Positions 26,929 through 34,845 of a stretch of 64,000 nt of DNA are shown in pieces. Under the pieces are notes generated by a model. It searched no databases. It had not been told where the DNA came from and was given only the letters and a program-made list of their open reading frames with translations. Both the position numbers and the translations under genes were made by a program. This DNA is from Clostridia bacterium. Lineage in GTDB: Bacteria > Bacillota > Clostridia > Oscillospirales > Acutalibacteraceae. Position 1 is the first letter of the stretch, and each line of letters begins with the position of its first letter. Location: contig JAFRUO010000029.1 in assembly GCA_017438845.1 (NCBI GenBank), positions 62,001 to 126,000 of the forward strand. Reading direction: 5' to 3'.

Positions 26929-28305
26929 TTATGAAAGGCTGTCCATAATATGCCTTGCGACATATACTCCGCTTGCAGAGGCATGCGAAAGCGAATGAGT
27001 AACTCCCGAGCCGTCTCCGATTACGTAAAAGCCCTTCTGCTTTGTCTGCAGGTCACGGTCAAGCTCAACCTCCATATTGTAAAACTTAACCTCAACCCCG
27101 TAAAGCAGCGTATCGTCGTTTGCCGTACCCGGGGCAATTCTGTCAAGGGCGTAAATCATTTCGATTATGCCGTCGAGTATCCTTTTCGGGATAACCAAGC
27201 TCAGGTCGCCCGGCGTTGCCGCAAGAGTCGGAACAACATAGCTTTCGGCTATTCTCTGCTCATTACTCCTTCTGCCCCTTGTAAGGTCGCCGAAGCGCTG
27301 GACGATTACTCCGCCGCCGAGCATATTTGAAAGCCTTGCTATGCTTTCACCGTAGCCGTTTGAATCCTTAAAAGGCTCGGAAAAATGCTTGCTCACAAGA
27401 AGAGCAAAGTTTGTGTTCTCGGTGTGAAGCTTCGGATCCTCATAGCTGTGCCCGTTAACCGTAACAATACCGTTGGTGTTTTCGTTAACAACTACGCCGT
27501 GAGGGTTCATACAGAAGGTACGGACAAGGTCCTCAAACTGCTTGGTACGGTATACTATTTTGCTTTCATAAAGCTCGTCGGTAAGGTGCGAAAAGACCTC
27601 TGCCGGAAGCTCAACCCTGACGCCTATGTCGACACGGTTTGAGCTGGTAGGAATGTCCATATCCTTGCAGACGCTCTCCATCCATTTACTTCCGCTTCTG
27701 CCGACAGAAGCTATGCATTTCCTGCACGAATAGGTTTCGTCGGCTGAGCTGATAACAAAGCCGTCGCCGTCTTTTTTGACCGAGGTGATTTCCGTTCTGA
27801 AGTAGAAGTCAACCTTATCCTTCAGCTCCTCGTATATGTTTTTAAGAACAACATAATTTATGTCGGTGCCGAGATGCCTTACCTGGGCGTCAAGAAGATG
27901 CAGGTCGTTTTCAAAGCATTTCTTTTTGATAGCGGTGTTGGCTGTCGAATAAAGCTTTGTGCCCTCTCCGCCGTACTTTAAGTTAATACTGTCAACATAG
28001 CGCATAAGCTCAATCGCCTGTGCCTTGCCGATGTACTCATAAAGCGTTCCGCCGAACTGATTTGTAATATTGTATTTTCCGTCCGAAAATGCGCCTGCAC
28101 CGCCGAAGCCGCTCATAATTGCACAAATCGGGCATTTAATGCATGATTTAACCTTTTTCCCGTCAATAGGGCATTTTCTCTTTTCAAGGGGATTTCCGAG
28201 CTCAAAAACGGCAATTTTAAGTTTACTGTCGCCCTTGGTCAGCTCATATGCCGAAAAAATACCTCCGGGACCGGCACCGATAATAATAACGTCATAGCTT
28301 TTCAT
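26929..28305 (-). CDS. FAD-dependent dehydrogenase of the COG2509 family
   Basis: 458 residues. The dinucleotide-binding fingerprint VIIIGAGPGGIFSAYEL is at residues 5-21. A cysteine cluster CPIDGKKVKSCIKCPIC (about 45-61) and GFGGAGAFSDGK (about 66-77) are typical of this uncharacterised family. The C-terminal FAD motif is GDGSGVTHSLSHASASG (near 435). The physiological substrate is unknown. GAGG lies 6 bases before the ATG, directly after a terminator-like hairpin of the leader RNA. Confidence 0.8.
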   Translation of the reverse strand: MKSYDVIIIGAGPGGIFSAYELTKGDSKLKIAVFELGNPLEKRKCPIDGKKVKSCIKCPICAIMSGFGGAGAFSDGKYNITNQFGGTLYEYIGKAQAIELMRYVDSINLKYGGEGTKLYSTANTAIKKKCFENDLHLLDAQVRHLGTDINYVVLKNIYEELKDKVDFYFRTEITSVKKDGDGFVISSADETYSCRKCIASVGRSGSKWMESVCKDMDIPTSSNRVDIGVRVELPAEVFSHLTDELYESKIVYRTKQFEDLVRTFCMNPHGVVVNENTNGIVTVNGHSYEDPKLHTENTNFALLVSKHFSEPFKDSNGYGESIARLSNMLGGGVIVQRFGDLTRGRRSNEQRIAESYVVPTLAATPGDLSLVIPKRILDGIIEMIYALDRIAPGTANDDTLLYGVEVKFYNMEVELDRDLQTKQKGFYVIGDGSGVTHSLSHASASGVYVARHIMDSLS

Positions 28306-28317
28306 AGTTTACCTCAA

Positions 28318-28405
28318 CACAAAAAAATACAGGGCATTTGACAAGGCAAACGCCCTGCTCTATTACAAAGTGCAATAAGCAGACTCCCGCGGGAACGGTT
28401 ATTGC
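28318..28405 (-). ncRNA. Structured leader RNA with attenuator upstream of the COG2509 gene
   Basis: Read on the - strand from about 28404. Stem P1 is TGCAATAA/TTATTGCA (28399-28406 with 28371-28378). An alternative stem CTGCTTATT/AATAGAGCAG uses 28374-28382 and 28355-28364. A terminator stem CAGGGCGTTTG/CAAATGCCCTG (28347-28357, 28330-28340) is followed by TATTTTTTT. The alternative stem clashes with both P1 and the terminator, as in a riboswitch or attenuator. I do not recognise the aptamer class. Confidence 0.6.
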
Positions 28406-28410
28406 AATAT

Positions 28411-28439
28411 ATTTTAGCACATATTTGTTCATTTTTCAA
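28411..28439 (-). promoter_or_regulatory. Sigma-A promoter of the COG2509 leader RNA
   Basis: On the - strand TTGAAA (28434-28439), 17-base spacer, TAAAAT (28411-28416) with TGC before the -10. Transcription would start at the first base-paired nucleotides of the leader. Confidence 0.75.
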
Positions 28440-28525
28440 GCACATATGAAATATAAAGAAAAATTTATTTTTTGTTTACAAAAGTTAATAAAAATGTGCT
28501 ATTATTTAGGAAAGGAGGTTTTTGT

Positions 28526-29128
28526 ATGAAAAGTAATCTCATTATTACGATAAGCCGTGAGTTCGGCTCCGGCGGTCACGAAATCGGAGCAAAGCTTGCA
28601 GAAAAGCTGTCGGTTCCGCTTTACGACAAGGAAATAATTGACAAGGCGGCGGAGCAGACCGGACTTTCCGCAGAGTACATTGCCGAGCATGAGCAGAGGT
28701 ACACAAGCTCGCTTATGTTCAACCTTGCCATGGGCAACTATTCGCGCACGGGTGAGCTCCCCCTGCACGACCAGATTGACATTGTCCAGAGCGAGATAAT
28801 CAGGAATTATGCAAAGGAAGGCTCCTGCGTTATAGTCGGCAGATGCGCCGATTATGTGCTTGAGGACGATTTTGAATGCCTGAATGTGTTTATTTACGCC
28901 CCTGACGAGGTAAAGCTTGAGAGAATTACCGAAAGGTATTCCGGCGACGCCAGAACTGCGGCGAAGCTTATTAAGGAAACCAACCGTATGCGTAGTAAGC
29001 ATTACAACTATTTCACGGGAAAAATCTGGGGCGACCGTCAGAATTACGACCTAATGCTTAACTCAGGCAGATTGGGTATTGACGGATGCGTTGAAATGAT
29101 AATTCAGGCGGCGGAAAAAGTCGACTGA
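28526..29128 (+). CDS. Cytidylate kinase-like family protein
   Basis: 200 residues from ATG 28526, preceded by AAAGGAGG; an in-frame start at 28472 has no site. The P-loop region is ISREFGSGGHEIG (residues 9-21), and VIVGRCADYVL (about 110) and TNRMRSKHYNYFTG follow. This is the Cytidylate_kin2 group, common in Clostridia and of unproven substrate; a nucleotide kinase role is the default inference. A candidate promoter (TTACAA, 18-base spacer, TATTAT) ends near 28505. Confidence 0.8.
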   Translation: MKSNLIITISREFGSGGHEIGAKLAEKLSVPLYDKEIIDKAAEQTGLSAEYIAEHEQRYTSSLMFNLAMGNYSRTGELPLHDQIDIVQSEIIRNYAKEGSCVIVGRCADYVLEDDFECLNVFIYAPDEVKLERITERYSGDARTAAKLIKETNRMRSKHYNYFTGKIWGDRQNYDLMLNSGRLGIDGCVEMIIQAAEKVD

Positions 29129-29144
29129 AGCAATAAACAGTATT

Positions 29145-29170
29145 AACCGTTCGGCTGCCGAACGGTTTTT
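29145..29170 (+). terminator. Intrinsic terminator after the cytidylate-kinase-like gene
   Basis: AACCGTTCGG / CCGAACGGTT with a 3-base loop, then TTT-C-TT. Confidence 0.8.
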
Positions 29171-29171
29171 C

Positions 29172-29200
29172 TTGTGTTATGCAAGATATTGTGGTATAAT
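29172..29200 (+). promoter_or_regulatory. Promoter of the D,D-carboxypeptidase gene
   Basis: TTGTGT (29172-29177), 17-base spacer, TATAAT (29195-29200) with TGG before the -10; a good -10 compensates for a weak -35. Confidence 0.6.
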
Positions 29201-29239
29201 ATTATATCCATACAATATGATTGGAGGGTGTAATACTAT

Positions 29240-30652
29240 ATGAAAAGAGCTTTATCGCTCGCAACGGCAGTTATTTTGCTTATAAGCATTATCTGTTCGT
29301 GTCAGATTTTCGTCTTTGCAGAGCCTGACGACAGCAAGGCGCTGTACACGGTGACAGAAGAGGTTTACGCTGACGCATATATGCTTGTTGACCTTGCCGA
29401 TGCGGAAAATCCGATAATTGCCCAAAAAAATCCGAGTGCGAAAAAATTCCCTGCCTCGCTTACCAAAATTGCGGTAGCTATGGTTATTATCAACAACGCC
29501 AATAGCCTAGAGGATGAAGCAACGGTCAGTCAGAAGGCAATTGACCTTCTCAAGGACACGGGGGCTCAGGCGGCAGGACTTAAAGTCGGAGACAGCGTTA
29601 CGGTGGACAAGCTTCTGCAGCTGATACTCGTTTACTCCGCCTGCGACGCTTCAAACGTCGCCGCTGAATATATAGCCGGCAGTATTGACAGCTTTGTAGG
29701 TATGATGAACGACTGGGCAAAGTCAGTCGGTTGTACGGGCACAAACTTTGTAAACTGCACCGGTTTGCATGACGACAACCATTACTCAACCGCCAATGAC
29801 CTTATGCTGATGACGCTGGCGGCGTTGAAAAACCCCGTTTTCTGCGATTACTCCGCAAACAAATCGGTCACATACGGCGGTAACACTTTCCTGCACACAA
29901 ACCTTATGCTAAACAGTAAGTCCTCTGCGTATTATTACGAATACGCAAGCGGCATTAAAACAGGCACCACCAAGGAAGCCGGCAACTGTGTTATTACAAA
30001 GGCGGACAAGGGCGATTACAGTTATCTTGCAATCGTGCTCGACTCGCCTGCAAAAAAGATAAACGGTTCTACGCTCAAAGGCTCGTTTGTGGACGCAAAG
30101 ACGCTTTTCGAGTGGGCGTTCAATAACCTTGAGAAATCCGCCGTGCTTCGCCAGGACGGTGTTGTGGCGGAAATACCCGTTAAAAAGGGAAAGGGCGCCG
30201 ATGCGGTCGGAATCGGTCCGTCAGAGGACATTTATGCCCTGCTCCCCTCCTCATATGACACCGAGGCGGTTAAAACGGAGCCCGTGGGAGCTCCCGAGCT
30301 TATGGTTGCACCCATCACAAAAGGCGACAGGGTCTGCACTGCTAACATAAGCTATAACGGTAAAATAATCAAAACAGTGGATCTGGTAGCCCTGCAGTCA
30401 ATCGAAAAACCGCTTATACTGAAAATACTTGACGCTATCGGCGCTTTCTTCAGAAACAAAATAGTTAAAGCGATTATAATTACCGCCGTGCTACTTTTCG
30501 TACTGTGGTTTATAATAAGAGTAATACGTGTCAGGCAGGCTAAAAAAAGAGCCGCCGAAAGAAGGAGAAGACTTCAGCAGCAAAGACGTCGCCGTCAGCA
30601 GGCGGCAAGGCAGGCAAATGCCGTCAGGCGTCCGCCTCCTGATGATATGTAA
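29240..30652 (+). CDS. Serine-type D-Ala-D-Ala carboxypeptidase, peptidase S11 (DacF-like)
   Basis: 470 residues. Signal peptide at 1-27 (hydrophobic core, then IFVFA). The SxxK tetrad is FPASLTKIA (Ser about 72) and KTG is in ASGIKTGTT (about 240). The position of the SxN motif reads YSACDAS, so Asn is replaced by Cys. After a PBP5-like C-terminal domain, a membrane helix (about 415-435) and a tail very rich in Arg/Gln/Lys follow. It trims pentapeptide stems of peptidoglycan outside the membrane; DacF-like members act in sporulation, which fits a spore-former. GGAGGG lies 11 bases before the ATG. Confidence 0.87.
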   Translation: MKRALSLATAVILLISIICSCQIFVFAEPDDSKALYTVTEEVYADAYMLVDLADAENPIIAQKNPSAKKFPASLTKIAVAMVIINNANSLEDEATVSQKAIDLLKDTGAQAAGLKVGDSVTVDKLLQLILVYSACDASNVAAEYIAGSIDSFVGMMNDWAKSVGCTGTNFVNCTGLHDDNHYSTANDLMLMTLAALKNPVFCDYSANKSVTYGGNTFLHTNLMLNSKSSAYYYEYASGIKTGTTKEAGNCVITKADKGDYSYLAIVLDSPAKKINGSTLKGSFVDAKTLFEWAFNNLEKSAVLRQDGVVAEIPVKKGKGADAVGIGPSEDIYALLPSSYDTEAVKTEPVGAPELMVAPITKGDRVCTANISYNGKIIKTVDLVALQSIEKPLILKILDAIGAFFRNKIVKAIIITAVLLFVLWFIIRVIRVRQAKKRAAERRRRLQQQRRRRQQAARQANAVRRPPPDDM

Positions 30653-30662
30653 AAATAAAAGG

Positions 30663-30690
30663 ACCGCCCGAAGCAATGCTTCGAGCGGTT
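30663..30690. terminator. Bidirectional terminator between convergent genes
   Basis: ACCGCCCGAAG / CTTCGAGCGGT with a 5-base loop and one mismatch; TTTTG-A-TTTT on the + side and an A-rich flank on the other. Confidence 0.7.
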
Positions 30691-30696
30691 TTGATT

Positions 30697-31983
30697 TTAT
30701 AATACGTAAATAATTACGTCCCTTGCGCCCCACGAATAACACTCCGAGGTGGTATTCATAAACAGGTCAACCGTAAACTTGCCCTTGTTTACAAATCCGC
30801 CGGTATCAGCCGCTATACAGTAGCCGTATACCCTGCCGTCGGTGGAAACGATGTAGAGCTCCGTTCCGTAAGGGAACTGCTTGGGATTAACTGCAATGTA
30901 GCCGGGCTTAACCTTTCTGCCGCTTGCAGTGCCTGCCCCTGCGGGCGCGGTATACGCCGCCGCCTTACCCTTTACAACGCTCTTGTATGAGGAGGGAACG
31001 CCGTTGACGATGTTAAGGCTTGACGGAGGTGTAAGCTCCGAAATCGCCGAGCCCTTAGTCTTTACGGGCTGAGCCGAAGCCGCCTTAACCTGCTGTGTGC
31101 TGTTGGTAGGCTTAACCTTGGTGCCGACAGCGGTAATCTGAGTAACGGGCTTTTTAAGCTCCTTTTCCTCTACCACTGTTGACGAATCAAGCTTGCCGTC
31201 AACAATCTTATCCTTATAAGTTACGTTCTTTGAGCCGTTTTCACCCTTTTGAGTAATCTTGCTCTGTCCCTCGTAAAGCTCGTCTGATTTAACCTGCTTT
31301 TTGTCGAAGGCGACCGATTTTTCCTCGGTCCTCGTCTTGTACTCAACACGGTAAACGGTAACTGTTAAGCCGTCGGTAATTTCGGCGTCGGGTGCGGGAG
31401 AGGTTTCGTCAAACTCACCGAGTGTGATTTCAGCCTTTTTCAAGGCGTCCGAAACTGTACCCGAGCCCATTGAAACCTGTTTTGACCCGCCGTCTGCAAC
31501 TACCGTAACATTACATGCATATTTAATTTCAACCGACATACCGTCAGTGACGATGTCGTTAAGACCTACGTTCAGAACTAACTCGTCATTGAGAGCAATG
31601 TTTTTGCTGTCTAAAAGCTCGGAAACTCTGCCTGCAAAGGTCAGCTTCTGCGTTTTGCCGTCAAGCCCCGTAAAGCTAATTTCAGAGGCTCTGTAAACAA
31701 CAATAACGCTGTCCTGCCCTGCCTGAAACTCATTTAATGAGAGTCGGTCGTTTTCTCCGAGCGCGATGTCCGCCTGCTTTAAAACAGCTTCGGCATCGGT
31801 TCTGAGTGTTGTAACCCTTGTTATCTCCGGTCCGTCGTATATATCGACATGATACATACCACCCGGTGCGGCGGCAAAAGCTGTGCCCGTACACAGAACT
31901 GCTATTGCCAGAACCAGTGCAAAGGTTCTGAGAATAACGGTACGGCTGAGCTTATAGCTGCCCATAACCTGTGTAATCATCAT
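30697..31983 (-). CDS. G5 and 3D domain cell-wall protein, YabE/Rpf-like
   Basis: 428 residues with a signal peptide ending near residue 38 (TGTAFAAA). Three DUF348 ubiquitin-like repeats lie around 45-215 (spaced patterns like RTDAEAVLKQADIALGENDR). A G5 domain follows near 215-285 (EEKSVAFDKKQVKSDEL). After a Thr/Lys/Pro linker the C-terminal 3D domain has its three aspartates in IAADTGG and VDLFM. YabE-like proteins are peptidoglycan hydrolases related to resuscitation-promoting factors. Start ATG 31983, or the adjacent ATG at 31980, after AAAGGAG. A structured leader precedes it. Confidence 0.85.
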   Translation of the reverse strand: MMITQVMGSYKLSRTVILRTFALVLAIAVLCTGTAFAAAPGGMYHVDIYDGPEITRVTTLRTDAEAVLKQADIALGENDRLSLNEFQAGQDSVIVVYRASEISFTGLDGKTQKLTFAGRVSELLDSKNIALNDELVLNVGLNDIVTDGMSVEIKYACNVTVVADGGSKQVSMGSGTVSDALKKAEITLGEFDETSPAPDAEITDGLTVTVYRVEYKTRTEEKSVAFDKKQVKSDELYEGQSKITQKGENGSKNVTYKDKIVDGKLDSSTVVEEKELKKPVTQITAVGTKVKPTNSTQQVKAASAQPVKTKGSAISELTPPSSLNIVNGVPSSYKSVVKGKAAAYTAPAGAGTASGRKVKPGYIAVNPKQFPYGTELYIVSTDGRVYGYCIAADTGGFVNKGKFTVDLFMNTTSECYSWGARDVIIYVL

Positions 31984-32092
31984 TCTGCTCCTTTAACTCA
32001 TACCTTTATATATAAAGGTCTTTCAGATACCGCCGTGTCGAAGAAGATTTTCGACACTTTTTTGTATCTTAGGTTATTTCGCCGTTTGACTT
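31984..32092 (-). ncRNA. Structured 5' leader of the YabE-like gene
   Basis: From the inferred start near 32092 the - strand holds AGATAC/GTATCT (32064-32069, 32025-32030) enclosing a perfect hairpin GTGTCGAA/TTCGACAC (32050-32057, 32035-32042). Next is an 18-base palindrome ACCTTTATATATAAAGGT (32002-32019), 11 bases before the ribosome binding site. No T-run is present, so control of translation or RNA stability is more likely than termination. Not recognised as a known class. Confidence 0.45.
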
Positions 32093-32098
32093 TTTGGA

Positions 32099-32127
32099 AT
32101 TATAAGCCTGCTTTTGGTAATTGTCAA
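32099..32127 (-). promoter_or_regulatory. Perfect-consensus sigma-A promoter of the YabE-like gene
   Basis: On the - strand TTGACA (32122-32127), 17-base spacer, TATAAT (32099-32104): 12/12 match. Confidence 0.88.
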
Positions 32128-32514
32128 GTTTTTCGACCCTCTTTTTTTGTATACTTTGCACAAAACCAAATGTCAAAAAATGTCAATTCGACATTTTTCA
32201 ACACGGAATATTTTCGCATACTAAAGTATTTCGGGTGAATATTTGTGAATTTGTTAAAAAATTTGAACCTCGGCGGTTTGGCAATGATAAAAGGTGAAAA
32301 GCTTTACATTTTAGCGGCATTTTTACAAGTATTTCCCATTAAAAGTATATGCTGACGGCGGTTTTTTATTCCAACCCCCACCAAATAATGTTAAAAAACG
32401 CTCATTTTTAGAGTTCATCCACCACACATTGTATAAAATCGGTGCTTTTTTAGCATAATTTGTGGGATTTAGGCTGATTTTTGCACCTTAACCACAATAT
32501 AAGGAAAAAAATCC
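32128..32514. other. AT-rich intergenic region with a TGTC palindrome
   Basis: This stretch lies between the divergent promoters and holds no reading frame I can support. AAAAATGTC (32176-32184) and GACATTTTT (32190-32198) form a perfect 9-bp inverted repeat about 50 bases upstream of the consensus promoter; a further TGTCAA sits at 32171. It may be a regulator site. I see nothing else in 32199-32514. Confidence 0.4.
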
Positions 32515-32542
32515 TTGAAATTAAAGCTATAATATATATAAT
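32515..32542 (+). promoter_or_regulatory. Sigma-A promoter of the RluA-family gene
   Basis: TTGAAA (32515-32520), 16-base spacer, TATAAT (32537-32542), 29 bases before the ATG. Confidence 0.7.
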
Positions 32543-32571
32543 GTAATAAAGAAATGATTTCGGAGGAAAAC

Positions 32572-33540
32572 ATGAAAAGCTTAACCGTAGGCAAAAATGA
32601 CGCAGGTCAGAGGCTCGACAAGTTTATTAAAAAGGCTGTCCCCTCTCTGCCGCAGGCGCTGATGTACAAATACATACGCACAAAGCACATAAAGCTTAAC
32701 GGCAAGCGTGTCGGCATTTCCGACAGGCTCAAGGAAGGCGACATTGTCGCCATGTATATAAAGGATGAATTTTTTTCCGAGAGAGAACAGTTTTACGATT
32801 TCCTTAATGCGCCCAAGCAATTGAACATCATATATGAGGACGAAAACATATTACTGCTCGACAAAAAGGCGGGCGTGCTCTGTCACCCGGACGGCAGAGA
32901 ATACGTCGACACGCTGATTAACCGAATTAAAAGGTACCTTTATGAGAAGGGCGAATACCGACCCGGGGAGGAAAACAGCTTTGTCCCCGCGCTTGCAAAC
33001 AGAATCGACCGTAACACGGGCGGCATAGTCATTGCCGCGAAGAATGCCGAGGCGTTAAGACTGCTGAACCACATAATCAAAACACGTCAGCTTCACAAAT
33101 ACTACCTTTGCGTTACGGTAGGCACTCCCCCGAAAAGGAGCGATGTATTAAGCGCATATCTTTACAAGGATGAAAAGAGCAACACGGTCAGGGTATCAAA
33201 AAAACCCTTTGAAAACTCAAAGAGCATTAAAACAAAATATACGGTGCTTGACAGTCTGAACGGGATAAGCCTTGTGGAAATTGAGCTTCTGACGGGCAGG
33301 ACTCATCAGATAAGAGCGCATATGGCGTCAATCGGCTGTCCCCTGCTCGGTGACGGAAAATACGGCAGCAACAGGGTCAACAAAAGTCTGGGCGGCTACA
33401 AGAAGCAGCTTCTGTATTCGTATAAGCTGCGCTTCGACTTTAAAGAGGATATGGGGCTACTCGGTTATTTAAACGGCAGAGAATTTGAAGCTGCCGACGT
33501 CTGGTTTAAAGAGGAATTTTACACGGGAGGACTTGTGTAA
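32572..33540 (+). CDS. RluA-family pseudouridine synthase with S4 domain
   Basis: 322 residues from ATG 32572 (CGGAGG upstream); an ATG at 32554 has no site. Residues 1-65 form an S4 RNA-binding domain (QRLDKFIKKAVPS). The catalytic Asp is in ANRIDRNTGGIVIAAKN (about 150), a variant of the usual HRLDxxTSG. LLTGRTHQIRAHMASIGCPLLGDGKYG is also present in two parts. It should modify 23S rRNA or tRNA; which uridine cannot be told. Confidence 0.88.
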   Translation: MKSLTVGKNDAGQRLDKFIKKAVPSLPQALMYKYIRTKHIKLNGKRVGISDRLKEGDIVAMYIKDEFFSEREQFYDFLNAPKQLNIIYEDENILLLDKKAGVLCHPDGREYVDTLINRIKRYLYEKGEYRPGEENSFVPALANRIDRNTGGIVIAAKNAEALRLLNHIIKTRQLHKYYLCVTVGTPPKRSDVLSAYLYKDEKSNTVRVSKKPFENSKSIKTKYTVLDSLNGISLVEIELLTGRTHQIRAHMASIGCPLLGDGKYGSNRVNKSLGGYKKQLLYSYKLRFDFKEDMGLLGYLNGREFEAADVWFKEEFYTGGLV

Positions 33541-33561
33541 AACAAAACGGTATGTTATTAT
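33533..33561 (+). promoter_or_regulatory. Promoter of the superoxide reductase gene
   Basis: TTGTGT (33533-33538), 17-base spacer, TATTAT (33556-33561) with TGT before the -10; the -35 overlaps the last codons of the RluA-family gene. Confidence 0.55.
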
Positions 33562-33591
33562 TTATATACTATTATATAAAGGGGTGTCAGT

Positions 33592-33966
33592 ATGGATATG
33601 AAATTTTACAGATGCGCTCACTGCGGAAAGATAATTGCAGTGGTAAAGGAAACGGGAGTACCCGTTATGTGCTGCGGAGAAAAGATGCAGGAAATCATGC
33701 CCGGCACAACGGACGCCGCGGTTGAAAAGCACGTTCCCGTTTATGAGGTTACGGACGGAAAGGTTTTCGTCAGGGTCGGCTCGGTTGAGCACCCGATGGC
33801 AGAGGAGCACTTTATTGAGTGGATTGCCTTAAAGACAAAGCAGGGAAATCAAAGGAAGCTCCTTTCCCCCGGCATGAAGCCCGAAGCCGTTTTCGCAATC
33901 TGTGAGGGCGATGAGGTCGAGGCGGTTTACGCCTACTGCAACCTTCATTCCCTCTGGAAGGCATAA
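33592..33966 (+). CDS. dfx: Desulfoferrodoxin (2Fe superoxide reductase)
   Basis: 124 residues. The N-terminal desulforedoxin domain has CAHCGK and VMCCGEKM, four Cys for Fe centre I (residues about 8, 11, 27, 28). The catalytic centre II has His in EKHVPVYE, HPMAEEHF and the C-terminal CNLHSLW (Cys about 117, His about 120). It reduces superoxide to hydrogen peroxide without making O2, the anaerobe strategy; peroxide would then go to the thiol peroxidases at 15676 and 16590. GGGGTG lies 5 bases before the ATG. Confidence 0.93.
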   Translation: MDMKFYRCAHCGKIIAVVKETGVPVMCCGEKMQEIMPGTTDAAVEKHVPVYEVTDGKVFVRVGSVEHPMAEEHFIEWIALKTKQGNQRKLLSPGMKPEAVFAICEGDEVEAVYAYCNLHSLWKA

Positions 33967-33981
33967 TTAGGTAAAACAGAT

Positions 33982-34011
33982 AACCGCCGCAGAAAACTGC
34001 GGCGGTTTTGC
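33982..34011 (+). terminator. Intrinsic terminator after superoxide reductase
   Basis: AACCGCCGCAG / CTGCGGCGGTT (33982-33992, 33997-34007) with loop AAAA, then TT-G-C-TTT. Confidence 0.75.
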
Positions 34012-34042
34012 TTTATATACATTCCATTTTCAAAAGAGATTT

Positions 34043-34181
34043 AAAAGCAACCAACCGCCGGGCAGTTTTACCTGCCGCGGCGGTCGGTATAGGAAAGATG
34101 AATGAAGAAGAACTAAATTGTAACGGACTGAATTGGAGCCTTGCGTGAAAACAGCTATTCACACATAACTGTTCCGTGTGC
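34043..34181 (-). repeat. Dispersed noncoding repeat, copy 1
   Basis: The core 34072-34169 matches 47715-47812 at 97 of 98 positions in the same orientation. The left end is a GC-rich hairpin (ACCGCCGGGCAG / CTGCCGCGGCGGT) whose stem is kept in copy 2 although the inner bases differ. The right end is CACAC/GTGTG. Read on the - strand the GC hairpin is 3' and followed by TTGGTTGCTTTT, like a weak terminator. The + strand core also contains a 16-codon frame MNEEELNCNGLNWSLA (34098-34148) after AGGAAAG, conserved in copy 2 with one E-to-D change. Both copies lie downstream of - strand operons. Confidence 0.8.
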
Positions 34182-34353
34182 ATTCTATATTTGACTTTTG
34201 AGTGTGCTTTGCAGCTGTCTGCCGAGAGGGCCCGGTTAAGAGCCCTCTTACTTTTCAGTTTTCACACAGAGAACCGTCCACTGTGCGGTCTATGCGATGT
34301 CTGGTTTTAAAAGCCTATATTATCTAACTAAAAAGCATTAAATTTGTTTCATA
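34182..34353. other. Intergenic hairpins after the Rhs cluster
   Basis: No gene seen. AGAGGGC/GCCCTCT with a 10-base loop, around 34226-34249, and two overlapping short dyads (CACAG/CTGTG, ACCG/CGGT around 34264-34289) could fold. They may be the 3' end of the Rhs operon transcript or remnants of further repeat units. Confidence 0.35.
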
Positions 34354-34830
34354 TCAAGGATGTAACACTTCATCAACATACTCTTGAATAATCTTATTGG
34401 CATATGTTGTAGCTTGTCGCTCTTCACCGATAGTTGTTAACTTAAGATCATTTATCCATTGATAATAATGTGTTAATTCATGAGATATATTGACTAAATA
34501 AGCAAATAAAATATTGTCTTTCCCCCATTCGGATTTACGCTTTTCATAATCGCCAACTGCAACACGTATGTATGGCTCTACAAAAAAACTATTTGGTCTG
34601 AAAAATGTAGCGTATGCACCTTTTTCATCGACCGTTTTTAATTTGTCAGTATTTTTAAAATAGATTGGGATTCTAATGGGGAAATCATAGTACTCTCTCA
34701 ACCATTTGGCATACTTGATACAGGCGTTTTTTACCTCATCATCCACGCCTTTATCGAAACGAAGTCGCAAACCGCTTCGCACATCCGAAGGTAATATTCT
34801 TCGCCATTTTTCCATTTCCCATATGTTCAT
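34354..34830 (-). CDS. Small protein with HExxH metallopeptidase motif, next to orphan Rhs
   Basis: 158 residues, not recognised as a named family. VNISHELTHYYQWIND (about residues 112-127) contains HExxH, and Glu in TIGEERQATTYAN (about 135) is at gluzincin-like distance for a third zinc ligand. No signal peptide or membrane helix. It starts 15 bases after the Rhs stop at 34846, with only a weak ribosome binding site, and shares the low GC of the Rhs tips. It may be a detached effector, a processing peptidase or the partner of the upstream tip; the sequence does not decide. Confidence 0.55.
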   Translation of the reverse strand: MNIWEMEKWRRILPSDVRSGLRLRFDKGVDDEVKNACIKYAKWLREYYDFPIRIPIYFKNTDKLKTVDEKGAYATFFRPNSFFVEPYIRVAVGDYEKRKSEWGKDNILFAYLVNISHELTHYYQWINDLKLTTIGEERQATTYANKIIQEYVDEVLHP

Positions 34831-34845
34831 TATTTTTCAAAACCT

